Positions 26,137 to 34,123 of a stretch of DNA of 64,000 bases are shown here, one piece after another; position 1 is the stretch's first letter, and each line of letters begins with the position of its first letter. The notes beneath the pieces were generated by a model. It did no database searches, had not been told where the DNA came from, and was given only the letters and a program-made list of their open reading frames with translations. The stretch is from contig NZ_BNEM01000002.1 in NCBI RefSeq assembly GCF_018327705.1, positions 1,240,001 through 1,304,000 of the forward strand, written 5' to 3'. A program made the position numbers and the translations under genes. Source of the stretch: Catellatospora sp. TT07R-123. GTDB lineage: Bacteria; Actinomycetota; Actinomycetes; Mycobacteriales; Micromonosporaceae.

Positions 26137-26571
26137 TCAGCCTTGGTCGCTGTCCAGGATCGTCACCGTCACCGCGAGCGGGTCGCCGACGCCGGTGGAC
26201 AGCCACACCCGCAGCGCCTCCTCGGTCTCGACCTTGCCGTCGGCGACCAGCTCGATCACGATGCGGCTCTCGGTGTCCCCGTCAGCCAGCCGCAGCACGC
26301 CGTCCTTGACCTGGCGGTAGTCGTCGGGCGCGGTGGCACGCAGGTCCTCGGTCCAGAAGCGGATCTCCGCGCCGCCCTTGGGCAGCTTCCCCTTGATCAC
26401 CAGCGAGATCGGGCACAGCTCGGTCTCCCAGCAGATCGCGTCCTTGGTGATCACGCGGCAGTCGTTGCCGCACACCCCGGCGGCGGCCGCCTGCGCGGGG
26501 GCCGGCACCAGCAGGATCGTCGTCAGGACGGTCAGGGCCGCGGCGCCCAGCCGACGTACGATACGTCTCAT
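26137..26571 (-). CDS. Small secreted Calx-beta-like protein
   Basis: A 144-residue exported protein. MRRIVRRLGAAALTVLTTIL starts a signal peptide ending near APAQAAAAG (residue 30). A cysteine-rich segment follows (CGNDCRVITKDAICWETELC), then a Calx-beta-like beta-sandwich (LVIKGKLPKGGAEIRFWTED, DDYRQVKDGVLRLADGDTES, LVADGKVETEEALRVWLS, VTVTILDSDQG), the last part typical of calcium-binding Calx-beta repeats. It has no enzymatic motif. It follows the M4 protease gene by 134 bp on the same strand and may be cotranscribed. Confidence 0.78.
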   Translation of the reverse strand: MRRIVRRLGAAALTVLTTILLVPAPAQAAAAGVCGNDCRVITKDAICWETELCPISLVIKGKLPKGGAEIRFWTEDLRATAPDDYRQVKDGVLRLADGDTESRIVIELVADGKVETEEALRVWLSTGVGDPLAVTVTILDSDQG

Positions 26572-26705
26572 GTGTCCACTCCAGAGCTCGGGCACGTGGC
26601 CGGGAGGACGGCCACGCGAAGGACGCTAGGGCGGTGCGGTTGTGGAAAGGTTGTGCGCCTGGCCGACAGCCGTAGGGCCGCCGACCAGGCACGGACGTTC
26701 ATCGA

Positions 26706-28619
26706 TCAGTAGAGCAGCGTCCAGCCGAGCAGCCGGCCGCTGCCGCCCTTGACCGTGTCCTCGACCACCAGCGTCCACTCGCCGGGCTCCAGCGCCTGCC
26801 CGAGCCGCACCGGGTACGTCTCGTCGACATCCACTCCCCGGTCCTCGCGGTCGGCGCTCTTGAGCCGGTAGGACCTGCCGCTCGGCGACACCAGGTCGAT
26901 CTGAAGGTCACCGCGCCGCGCGTGGCTGATGTGCACGCCCACCTCGACGACCTCCTGGACGCCCTTCTCCTGCACCGTGGTGACCCACTTCAGCGGGCCC
27001 GGGTCCGGGATCGGGTTGCGCGGCCACTCGATCCAGACCAGGTGGAAGATCTTCAGGCAGGGGATCCAGGACAGCGGCTGGCCGACGTTGACCGCCGCCC
27101 AGGCCCTGGCCACCGCGAACGTCGCCGAGCTGCACTTGCCGTACAGCTCCGTGGCCGCGGCGATGGTGTCCTGCCGGGCCTGCGCGAACGTCTCCCCGGA
27201 GGTGAAGTAGTTGTTCAGCGCGTTGTACCAGATCTTGGCGGCCTTGTCCCGGCCGATGCCGACCAGCGACGAGCCGTCGCAGGTCGGGCTGGTGCCGTAG
27301 GCGGTCTGCCCGCTGCCCTCGGCCAGCAGGAAGTACAGGTGGTTGGCCACGCCCGAGGAGTAGTGCGGGTCGAGGTTGCCCACGCCGTTGTAGTAGCAGT
27401 TCTTCGAGATGCCGTCGGCGTCCGGGTCGTACATGTAGCGCAGCGGCTCCCCGGTGCCGAAGATGTCGATCTCCTCGCCGAGCAGGTAGTCCGGGGTGTC
27501 CTGCGGGTTGTTGGCGTAGAACTCGGTCATGGTGCCGAAGATGTCGCTGGTGGACTCGTTGAGGCCGCCGGACTCGCCCGAGTAGATCAGGCCGCCGGGC
27601 GGCACCGCGCCCTGGGTCACGCCGTGCGACATCTCGTGCCCGGCCACGTCCAGCGACACCAGCGGGTGGATCCCGCCGGCGCCGTCGCCGTACTCCATCA
27701 CCTTGGCGGTGCTGTTCCAGCGGGCGTTGACCCAGTCGACGCCCCGGTGCACCCGGGAGGTGATGCCCACGCCGTTGTCGAAGACGCCGTTGCGGCCCAG
27801 CACGTTCTTGTAGTAGTCGAACGCGCTGGCCGCGCCGTACGCCACGTCGACCGCCGCCGACTGGTCGGTGGCCGGATTGCCGTCGCCCCAGACGTTGTTG
27901 GCGTCGGAGAACGTGGTGCAGGTGCCCGACATCGCGTGGTTCAGGTTGCAGGTGGTCGCGTTGCCGCGGGTCGGGTCGATCAGCTTGTACTGGCCGCCCT
28001 GCAGGGTCGTCTGGATGGTGACCGTGCCGGAGTAGACGCTGTTGCCCGTGCCGGCGACCTCCTGCTCCAGCCGGGCCGACCGCAGCACGGTGCCGTCGAC
28101 GGCCGACACGACCGCCTCGGCCGTGCCCTCCTCCAGCGTCACCGGCACGTCCCACGCCAGCACCCCGGTGCCGCCGACCGCGTCGACCGCCAGCGTCGGC
28201 GTGCCGACCTCCCTGGCCCGCAGCGCCTCCCGCGCGGCCTTGGCGGCCGCGGCCGCGTCGACCTTCGGCGCCACATCCACGCCGACCGGCCTGGCCAGGG
28301 TGAGCGAGGCGCCGTCGAGGCCGCCGTCGGCGGCCAGGTGCACCACGAAGTCGCCGCCCAGGACGGGCAGCCCCCGAAACTCGCGGGTGAACCGCACGTG
28401 CGCGGCCCCGCCGCGGGTCACGTTGGCCCGCCACACCGTGAACGTGTCGCCGTCCGAGACCTGGAACAGGTCCGGGTGGGACCGGATCGCCTCGTTCGCC
28501 CGGGCGATCGCGATCTCCTCCGGCGTCGTCGCCGCCTGCGCGACCCCCGACTGCAACGCCACCACGCTGCCGCCGATCAGCGCGACCGCCAGCGCGGCGT
28601 TGATCCGCCACCGTCTCAT
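26706..28619 (-). CDS. Secreted M4-family (thermolysin-like) metalloprotease with C-terminal P domain
   Basis: A 637-residue preproenzyme. The signal peptide runs to about GVAQAAT (residue 30). FTP and PepSY-like propeptide sequence follows to about residue 200 (FREFRGLPVLGGDFVVHL pattern, AAKAAREALR). The peptidase domain contains the zinc motif HEMSH near 328-332 inside DVAGHEMSHGVTQ, and the downstream glutamate ligand in GGLNESTSDIFG, plus DPHYSSGVANHLYFLLAEG with the transition-state region. The last about 110 residues form a proprotein-convertase P domain (VEVGVHISHARRGDLQIDLV, EWTLVVEDTVKGGSGRL). Metal and catalytic residues are intact. The role is extracellular protein degradation. 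ATG at 28619 fits the signal peptide. Confidence 0.93.
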   Translation of the reverse strand: MRRWRINAALAVALIGGSVVALQSGVAQAATTPEEIAIARANEAIRSHPDLFQVSDGDTFTVWRANVTRGGAAHVRFTREFRGLPVLGGDFVVHLAADGGLDGASLTLARPVGVDVAPKVDAAAAAKAAREALRAREVGTPTLAVDAVGGTGVLAWDVPVTLEEGTAEAVVSAVDGTVLRSARLEQEVAGTGNSVYSGTVTIQTTLQGGQYKLIDPTRGNATTCNLNHAMSGTCTTFSDANNVWGDGNPATDQSAAVDVAYGAASAFDYYKNVLGRNGVFDNGVGITSRVHRGVDWVNARWNSTAKVMEYGDGAGGIHPLVSLDVAGHEMSHGVTQGAVPPGGLIYSGESGGLNESTSDIFGTMTEFYANNPQDTPDYLLGEEIDIFGTGEPLRYMYDPDADGISKNCYYNGVGNLDPHYSSGVANHLYFLLAEGSGQTAYGTSPTCDGSSLVGIGRDKAAKIWYNALNNYFTSGETFAQARQDTIAAATELYGKCSSATFAVARAWAAVNVGQPLSWIPCLKIFHLVWIEWPRNPIPDPGPLKWVTTVQEKGVQEVVEVGVHISHARRGDLQIDLVSPSGRSYRLKSADREDRGVDVDETYPVRLGQALEPGEWTLVVEDTVKGGSGRLLGWTLLY

Positions 28620-28726
28620 GACGATTCTCCCTTCCGTGTACCCCATGAGCCCAGTGCACGGGCGGGCGGCTGCCGCGGGGCTGCCGGAAGGTTCTGGCGG
28701 GGTTGTACCGCAGGCCGCGTCCCGGG

Positions 28727-28748
28727 AAAGGAAGGGCCCCTTCTTAAC
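28727..28748. repeat. Short GAAGGGCCCCTTC intergenic element
   Basis: A 13-nt palindrome with central C, GAAGGGCCCCTTC (28731-28743), is set in an A-rich/AAC-flanked context in the 186-bp space between the divergent M4 and DUF3224 genes. It resembles short interspersed sequences I recall from Micromonosporaceae intergenic DNA; only one copy was noticed here. Confidence 0.35.
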
Positions 28749-28805
28749 GGCGGCCCGGCGGCGTCTGATGGGATGGAGCGGTCATCGACTGAGGGGGCAG
28801 GACAG

Positions 28806-29195
28806 ATGGGTCACCGGGCCACAGGCACGTTCAAGGTCAGTTTCGAGCAACTGGACAGCGGCGACCCGGCCATCGGGCGGATGCGGGTCAGCAAGCAGAT
28901 CACCGGTGACCTGGAGGCCACCGGCACCGCGCAGATGCTGTCGGTCGGCTCGACCCTGCCCGACTCCGCCGGGTACGTCGCCATCGACCAGATCAGCGGC
29001 GCCCTGCACGGCCGCACCGGCACCTTCACCCTCCAGCACCACGGGCTGATGTCGCGCGGCGACGGCACCCTCAGCGTCGTCGTGGTCCCCGACTCCGGCA
29101 CCGGCGAGCTGACCGGGCTGCGCGGCACGTTCACGATCGACAACGTCGACGGCGCGCACCGGTACACCTTCGACTACGACCTCGACCCGGCCTGA
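28806..29195 (+). CDS. DUF3224 family protein
   Basis: A 129-residue protein with the DUF3224 pattern: ATGTFKVSFEQLDSGDPA, IGRMRVSKQITGDLEATGTA, YVAIDQISGALHGRTGTFTL, QHHGLMSRGDGTLSVVVVPD, SGTGELTGLRGTFTIDNVDG and a terminal HRYTFDYDL. The family forms an allene-oxide-cyclase-like beta-barrel; its function is unknown. No signal peptide. ATG at 28806. Confidence 0.88.
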   Translation: MGHRATGTFKVSFEQLDSGDPAIGRMRVSKQITGDLEATGTAQMLSVGSTLPDSAGYVAIDQISGALHGRTGTFTLQHHGLMSRGDGTLSVVVVPDSGTGELTGLRGTFTIDNVDGAHRYTFDYDLDPA

Positions 29196-29249
29196 GCCGA
29201 CCGGCCCAGCGGAAAGAGGAACGCGCGCCTGGTCGCGAGCTGCCATAGT

Positions 29250-29597
29250 GTGCCCGTGCTGATCTACAAGATCCTGCTCCCGGCCGAGTGGGCCGCATTC
29301 CGTGCCGCGCAGCGGTTCGACGGGTCGCCGTTCGACCTCAGCTGCGGCTTCGTCCACTGCTCGGCTCGGGACCAGGTCGCCGCGACCGCGCTGCGGGTGT
29401 TCGCCGGAGAGCCCGACCTGTTCGTGGCGGCCGTCGACTCCGCACTGCTCGGCGACACGGTCCACTGGGAGGACGCGCCCAACGGCGGCCCGTTCCCGCA
29501 CGTGTACGGCCCGCTGCCGCTGACCGCGGTGACCGCCGTCCACCGCGTACCCGGAGCGGCGCACGTCGAGGCGGTGCTCGCCGGGTCGCCACAGTGA
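29250..29597 (+). CDS. DUF952 family protein
   Basis: A 115-residue protein with the DUF952 signature: LIYKILLPAEWAAFRAAQRF, GSPFDLSCGFVHCSARDQVA, ATALRVFAGEPDLFVAAVDS and FPHVYGPLPLTAVTAVHRV. The family is related to glutathione-transferase-like or hydrolase-like small proteins, function unknown. GTG at 29250 begins the conserved segment almost directly. Its stop overlaps the next gene by 4 bp (GTGA), indicating translational coupling. Confidence 0.85.
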   Translation: MPVLIYKILLPAEWAAFRAAQRFDGSPFDLSCGFVHCSARDQVAATALRVFAGEPDLFVAAVDSALLGDTVHWEDAPNGGPFPHVYGPLPLTAVTAVHRVPGAAHVEAVLAGSPQ

Positions 29598-30496
29598 CCG
29601 AGTCCCCGGACGCCTACGTACGGACGAGGCGCTACGTCATGGGCGCCGAATCCACCCGAGGTCGCTACTTCAAGCTCCTCGGCGGCGGGACATTCGCCGA
29701 CCTGCCACGCGAGCAGCGTTCGAGGTTCGTCGCCGACCTGTGCCGCGACGCCCGCACCGTCGATGACGCCGACCTGACGGACATGCTGAGCCTGCCGAAC
29801 TGGCGGCCCCGGCTGACCGCCGCATGGCTCATCGGCATCGACCGCCGGACCGGTTTCCGCGACCGCCTCGCCGAGCTGCTCCTGGCCAGCGAACTCGCGT
29901 TCGCGGGAAAGGGTTACGCGTACGCCCTGCTGCGTTTCGGCCGGCCGGAGGACGCCGTGGTCCTGTCCGCCTACCTGGACCGCTACCTGCCCCGACTGGA
30001 CTGCCCCTACGACCAGGGCTACGTCATGAGCGCGCTGCTGCACCTGGACGACACCCGCGGCACCACCGCCGCCGCACGGTTCCTTGTGCCGGGCGGCCCG
30101 TGGAAGTCCCGGTACGGCGACGCCGACCCGGGCGCGATGTGCGACCGGATCAGGCACGCCGAGCAGCTGATCCAGGCCGAACAGGTTCGGACGGCCGGCG
30201 TGACCCTGGTGGAGCACTTCGTGCTGGAGTGGTCCGACGGCGGCACCCACCTCGCCGGACTGGTGACGGAATGGGTCCGCGACGGCGAGCCGGACCTGCC
30301 GCACGCGATCTCGCTGCTCGCTGACGCCGTGGCGAGCCTGGGCCGACGCGGCCTGATCGAGGTGTACGCCGACGGCCCCGTGCCCACCGACCAGATCGGA
30401 CCGCTCGTGGCCGACCCGAGCCGCTGGTCACCGGACGCCCCGGCCGACCACGCCGTCGCCGTGTCGCTGACCGAGGCCGGAGCGGCCTTTCTCTGA
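29594..30496 (+). CDS. DUF6000-like protein with C-terminal extension
   Basis: A 300-residue cytoplasmic protein. Residues about 10-210 match the actinomycete DUF6000 type (YVMGAESTRGRYFKLLGGGTF, LPNWRPRLTAAWLIGIDRRT, YAYALLRFGRPEDAVVLSAY, LPRLDCPYDQGYVMSALLHL). Beyond this there is a further unit, LPHAISLLADAVASLGRRGL followed by IEVYADGPVPTDQIGPLVAD, ending in EAGAAFL, which looks like a separate small domain. GTG at 29594 overlaps the DUF952 stop. Function unknown. Confidence 0.75.
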   Translation: MTESPDAYVRTRRYVMGAESTRGRYFKLLGGGTFADLPREQRSRFVADLCRDARTVDDADLTDMLSLPNWRPRLTAAWLIGIDRRTGFRDRLAELLLASELAFAGKGYAYALLRFGRPEDAVVLSAYLDRYLPRLDCPYDQGYVMSALLHLDDTRGTTAAARFLVPGGPWKSRYGDADPGAMCDRIRHAEQLIQAEQVRTAGVTLVEHFVLEWSDGGTHLAGLVTEWVRDGEPDLPHAISLLADAVASLGRRGLIEVYADGPVPTDQIGPLVADPSRWSPDAPADHAVAVSLTEAGAAFL

Positions 30497-30521
30497 GCGG
30501 CTCGCCCTGCGCCACCTCCGG

Positions 30522-30570
30522 TTGACAACCAAAGCTATTGGCATTAGCTTTTCAGCTATGGCACATAGCT
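30522..30570. promoter_or_regulatory. Promoter -35 with tandem AT-rich operators
   Basis: TTGACA (30522-30527) is followed by two 17-nt inverted repeats: AGCTATTGGCATTAGCT (30533-30549; arms extend to AAAGCTA/TAGCTTT, 30531-30551) and AGCTATGGCACATAGCT (30554-30570). The centres are 21 bp apart. Their low G+C in this genome and overlap with the promoter indicate a repressor of the membrane-protein gene at 30631. No regulator gene is adjacent. Confidence 0.6.
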
Positions 30571-30630
30571 TCACTGGCCGACCGGTGCAGCGCCCAGTGC
30601 CACGGCCACCCCTCAGCCATGGAGCATTCG

Positions 30631-31287
30631 ATGCCGCAGTCCCGTAACCGCCTCGCCGCTGCCGCCCTCACCGTTGCCGGCATCCTCTTCCTGCTCTACC
30701 CCGCGTTGCGCCCCTGGGCCGACGAGTCCACAGCCGCCGGAGCGCTGCACGCGATGTCGTCGCCGTGGTGGGTGGCGACCCACCTGTTCGCCATGGCCGG
30801 GTTCATCCTCGTGCCGCTCGCGCTGCTGCGGGTGAGCTCGGTCGCCGCCGTCATCATGTGGATCGGCGCCGGGCTGACCCTGCCCTACTACGGCGCGGAG
30901 GACTTCGCGCTCAACACCCTCGCCACGAAGATCTCGGGCGGGCAGCAGCTGGACCTGCTCGACCTGTCCGACAGCATCCGCTACCACCCCGCCGCGGTCG
31001 CCACGTTCCTGATCGGGCTGCTGCTGCTCGGCGTCGGTGCGGTGTGGGCCGCGGTGGCCGTGTGGCGGTCCGGGTCGCTGCCGCGCTACAGCGCGCTCGC
31101 GTTCGGTGCCGGGTTCGCGCTGTTCATCCCGCAGTTCTACACCGGCGAGGCGCTGCGGATCGCCCACGGCGGCCTGATGCTCATCGGCTGCGTCTGGCTG
31201 GCCGCCGCCCTGTGGGGCGCCGCGACCGACCCGCGCACCCCGGCCGACTGGCGCACCCCGGCCGAGACGGTGGGCGCGCAATCCTGA
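30631..31287 (+). CDS. Multi-pass membrane protein of unknown function
   Basis: A 218-residue membrane protein with about six hydrophobic helices (residues 9-28, 46-66, 69-88, 122-147, 152-170, 178-196), for example WWVATHLFAMAGFILVPLAL and VATFLIGLLLLGVGAVWAAV. ATG at 30631 is preferred because GGAG lies 6 nt upstream; an ATG at 30619 would add four residues and contain this site. No family is recognised with confidence; the sequence is DUF4386-like in general appearance only. The AT-rich tandem operators directly upstream suggest tight control. Confidence 0.75.
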   Translation: MPQSRNRLAAAALTVAGILFLLYPALRPWADESTAAGALHAMSSPWWVATHLFAMAGFILVPLALLRVSSVAAVIMWIGAGLTLPYYGAEDFALNTLATKISGGQQLDLLDLSDSIRYHPAAVATFLIGLLLLGVGAVWAAVAVWRSGSLPRYSALAFGAGFALFIPQFYTGEALRIAHGGLMLIGCVWLAAALWGAATDPRTPADWRTPAETVGAQS

Positions 31288-31297
31288 TCGGTCCGAC

Positions 31298-31342
31298 GAC
31301 GGCGGGTGGGGGCGCGGCCTGGCCGCGCCCCCACCCGCCGTC
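31298..31342. terminator. Terminator with 22-bp perfect arms
   Basis: Positions 31298-31319 pair exactly with 31321-31342 around a single central base, 11 bp after the stop of the membrane-protein gene. Confidence 0.8.
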
Positions 31343-31384
31343 CACGCCGCCCACCCGATGCCGCGCCCAATGCCGCGCACGATC

Positions 31385-31450
31385 GGTGCAGTTTCGGGGA
31401 AAGTGCAGGAATCGAGCTGGCCATTCGTGCACTTTCCCCGAAACTGCACC
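31385..31450. terminator. Second inverted repeat with 23-bp perfect arms
   Basis: Positions 31385-31407 are the reverse complement of 31428-31450, with a 20-nt loop. The arms contain AGTTTCGGGGAAAGTGC, which is AT-richer than surrounding DNA. It ends 50 bp before the stop of the convergent GNAT gene, for which it is the likely terminator. Confidence 0.7.
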
Positions 31451-31500
31451 TGACCGCGGCGCGCACGGCGCGCAGGGCGCGGGGCGCAGGATGCGGGAGG

Positions 31501-32025
31501 TCAGCGGTGCTTGCGGTAGACGATGTGGTGGAAGACCTCGTCCGGGGTCGGGCGGTCGTCGAAGTCCAGGTCGGGGGCGTGGGTCATGCCGATGCGCCGC
31601 ATGACCGCCCGCGAGCGCGTATTGCCCGCCAGCGTGATCGCCAGGATCTCGTCGAGGCCGACGGTGGTGAACCCGAACTCCAGCAGCGCCCGCGCGGCCT
31701 CGGAGGCGTACCCGTGGCCCCAGGCGGAACGGGCCAGCCGCCACCCGAGCTCGACTCCGTCGAACGGGACCGTCGGCTCGACCGGGTCGAGCCCCGCGTG
31801 GCCGATCAGTGCGGCGCTGTCGCGGTGCTCGACGGCCCAGAACCCGAACCCGTTGCTCCGGTACGCCTCCTGGTAGCGCACGATCGACTCCGCCGACTGG
31901 GCCTCGTCCCACACCGGGCCGAGGTGTTCGCGCACCTCGGGGTCGGCGTTGATGGCCGCCCACGCGGGCAGGTCCGTTTCACGCCAGTCGCGCAGGATCA
32001 GGCGTTCCGTCACAATCTCGATCAC
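31501..32025 (-). CDS. GNAT-family N-acetyltransferase (RimJ/RimL type)
   Basis: A 174-residue acetyltransferase. N-terminal VTERLILRDWRETDLPAW is typical of the RimJ/RimL-like Acetyltransf_3 family; the acetyl-CoA site is represented by ELGWRLARSAWGHGYASEAA (the Q/R-x-x-G-x-G/A variant), followed by LLEFGFTTVGLDEILAITLA, GNTRSRAVMRRIGM and a C-terminal HHIVYRKHR. Start GTG at 32025. The substrate is unknown; protein N-termini, amines or antibiotics are possible. Confidence 0.88.
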   Translation of the reverse strand: MIEIVTERLILRDWRETDLPAWAAINADPEVREHLGPVWDEAQSAESIVRYQEAYRSNGFGFWAVEHRDSAALIGHAGLDPVEPTVPFDGVELGWRLARSAWGHGYASEAARALLEFGFTTVGLDEILAITLAGNTRSRAVMRRIGMTHAPDLDFDDRPTPDEVFHHIVYRKHR

Positions 32026-32085
32026 CCGGCGAGACTACCCGCGCCGCCCGGGCCCGGGAAAACGGTCATGCCGTCTCCTGGCTGG

Positions 32086-32883
32086 TCAGGTGCCGAACAC
32101 CCGGGCGAAGGCGGCGTGCACCGGGGTGCCCGGCAGGTTGTCGTAGATCGCGAAGACGACCTTGTCGAAGCGGTCGACGACCTGGAGCGCGTCGGCGAAG
32201 GCACCCGCGACGACCGCCGGGTCGTTGCGGAACACCCCGCAGCCCCAGGCGCCGAGCACCAGCGTGCGGTGCCCGTGCGCGGCCGCGACCGCCAGCACGC
32301 GCTCGGCCCGGCGGCGAAGCACGGCGGGCACGTCGGCGGCGTGCTCGGGCTGGTTGCGCACGATCGCGCCGAGGTTGGGCGCGGCCGCGGTCAGAAACGA
32401 CGTACGGTACGCCGCGTCGAGCAGCCCGCCCTTGTCGTCGCGGAACACCGGCACGCCCGGCGAGTAGACCACCCGGTCGCTGTAGCGCAGGTCACGCTGG
32501 GCCCGGTGGTACGCGTAGAAGTCCGGTGCCGCCAGCAGCGCCGGGTAGAGGGCCGACGCGCGCGCGACGCTCTCCTCCTGCGCCTTGGCGCCGCCGAGGA
32601 ACCCGCCGCCGGGGTTCTTGGCCGACGCGAACACCAGCGTCGCCGCCCCCGGTCCGGCCCCCCGGGCCGCGACCAGCGTGGACTCGCGCGTCACCTCGAT
32701 CTGGCCGGAGCCTCGCGCGCCGACCGGCTCGACGGCCTGCTCGGGCACGTAGTGGCAGGTCCCCGCGACGGCGGCCCGCACCTCGGCGCCGATCTCCACC
32801 GTCACGCCGGAGGGGTTGGTGTAGCGGCCCTCTTCCGCTATCTGCACCGTCTGCCGCGCGATCTCGGCCAGCCGGGCACTCAC
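32086..32883 (-). CDS. TIGR02452-family protein (microbial PARG-like macrodomain)
   Basis: A 265-residue protein resembling bacterial-type poly(ADP-ribose) glycohydrolase. The signature loop is intact: LVFASAKNPGGGFLGGAKAQ, continuing EESVARAS (GGG followed by the catalytic QEE). Other conserved parts are an N-terminal RLAEIARQTVQIAEEGRYTN helix, SDRVVYSPGVPVFRDD and TLVLGAWGCGVFRNDPAVVA. Predicted activity is removal of ADP-ribose from macromolecules. Start GTG at 32883. No ADP-ribosyltransferase is nearby. The upstream region contains the tandem ACACC-N6-GGTGT palindromes. Confidence 0.9.
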   Translation of the reverse strand: MSARLAEIARQTVQIAEEGRYTNPSGVTVEIGAEVRAAVAGTCHYVPEQAVEPVGARGSGQIEVTRESTLVAARGAGPGAATLVFASAKNPGGGFLGGAKAQEESVARASALYPALLAAPDFYAYHRAQRDLRYSDRVVYSPGVPVFRDDKGGLLDAAYRTSFLTAAAPNLGAIVRNQPEHAADVPAVLRRRAERVLAVAAAHGHRTLVLGAWGCGVFRNDPAVVAGAFADALQVVDRFDKVVFAIYDNLPGTPVHAAFARVFGT

Positions 32884-32983
32884 GGATTGATCCTGTCAAG
32901 CATGACCGCAGGTTAGGCAACGCACGCGCCTTCGCTCAACCGTATTGCCGCAGGGCCGACGGGGCGACCGCTCTCCATCCGCC

Positions 32984-33019
32984 ACACATCATGCGGTGTG
33001 GTCACACCCGATGTGGTGT
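32984..33019. promoter_or_regulatory. Tandem 16-bp palindromes (putative operator, copy 2)
   Basis: ACACATCATGCGGTGT (32984-32999) and ACACCCGATGTGGTGT (33004-33019), separated by GGTC, repeat the arrangement at 8824-8859 with identical spacing and 26 of 36 positions matching. They lie between the divergent PARG-like and lipoprotein genes, 101 and 145 bp from the starts. Confidence 0.65.
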
Positions 33020-33164
33020 GAGCTCAATGGACACACCGGCGCCGGAACCGACCGTCCCGAACTGCGGAAACCCAATGGGGGCAACAACTCTCCAATTTAT
33101 GACAACGCTATGCTTCATTCTTGCGTTCTGTTCGTAAGTATTGGACAGAGACGAGAGGGCGGAC

Positions 33165-33917
33165 ATGTCCCGACGGATACTGCTCGGCGCGGTGCTGCTG
33201 CTGGCGCTGAGCGGCTGCACCACCGGCACACCCACCACGGCACCGACGCCGGCCAGCACGGTCTCCGCACCCAGCGCCGCGTGCCCGGCGTTCGGGGCGG
33301 CGGGAAAGGTCGTCCGGTTCGGACACGGACTCGACGGCGTCGTCGTCGGCTCCGGGACGACCGGAGTGGTGCTCGCCCATGAGGCCAACGCCGACCTGTG
33401 CTACTGGGCGGCGGTGGCGTTCGAGCTGCGTGACAAGGGCTACCGCGTGCTGGCGTTCGACTTCAACGGCCACGGCTCCGCCGAGCTGACCGCGCGGCCG
33501 TACGAGGAGGACGTCGCCGACGCGGTGCAGTTGCTGCGCAGTGAGGGCGCGACCGGCATCGCCCTCGTCGGGGCCTCGATGGGCGGCACCTCGGTGCTGG
33601 TCGCGGCCACGCAGCTCGACCCGAAGCCGGTGGCCGTGGTCAGCCTGTCCGCGCCGTTCGCGTTCGGCGCGGTCGGACAGAGCGTCCTCAACGTGGCCGA
33701 CAAGCTGACGATGCCGGTGCTGTACCTGTGCGGCACCGGCGACGCCCGCTTCGCCGACGCGGCGCAGCAGATGAGCGACGTCACCACCGCCAGCGTGGAC
33801 CGGAAGCTGGTGCTGGTCGCCGACAACGCCCACGGCGCCCGGCTGATCAACCCGGATACCAACGCGCTGGCCCGCAAGGCGTTCTTCGAGTTCCTGGCGG
33901 CACACGCGCCCGCCTGA
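33165..33917 (+). CDS. Lipoprotein with alpha/beta-hydrolase domain
   Basis: A 250-residue exported hydrolase. ATG at 33165 is preceded by GAGAGGG; the signal is MSRRILLGAVLLLALSGC with lipobox LSGC (C18), then a Thr/Pro-rich linker. The hydrolase domain has a VVLAHEANADLCYW oxyanion-type region, VLAFDFNGHGSAE, the nucleophile elbow GASMGG, an acid in LYLCGTGDARFAD and a histidine in VADNAHGARLI, giving a plausible Ser-Asp-His triad. The substrate is unknown; a short-chain ester or peptide is likely. It is extracellular and membrane-anchored, and is possibly controlled by the operator pair at 32984-33019. Confidence 0.87.
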   Translation: MSRRILLGAVLLLALSGCTTGTPTTAPTPASTVSAPSAACPAFGAAGKVVRFGHGLDGVVVGSGTTGVVLAHEANADLCYWAAVAFELRDKGYRVLAFDFNGHGSAELTARPYEEDVADAVQLLRSEGATGIALVGASMGGTSVLVAATQLDPKPVAVVSLSAPFAFGAVGQSVLNVADKLTMPVLYLCGTGDARFADAAQQMSDVTTASVDRKLVLVADNAHGARLINPDTNALARKAFFEFLAAHAPA

Positions 33918-33924
33918 CAGGCCA

Positions 33925-34007
33925 CCGGCCGCGCCCACCGCTCAGGGACGCGGCCGGCCTCAGACCTGCTCGCCGCTCGCCCGTGCCACGCGGGCGGCGA
34001 GCAGGTC
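33925..34007. terminator. Two consecutive hairpins after the lipoprotein gene
   Basis: Hairpin one: CCGGCCGCG (33925-33933) with 33949-33957. Hairpin two: 14-bp perfect arms 33963-33976 with 33994-34007, enclosing a further 6-bp stem. Both follow the lipoprotein stop within 90 bp. The DNA on to 34123 shows no gene. Confidence 0.65.
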
Positions 34008-34123
34008 GTCCGCCGCCGGACGTTGCCCGAGCGGCGTGAGCAGCCTGACGTTGCCGAGCGGCGGGAGGCACGCCCGACGGCGCGCGGGTCCGCCGTCGGT
34101 CGGCGACGGTGGTCGCGGGCGGG

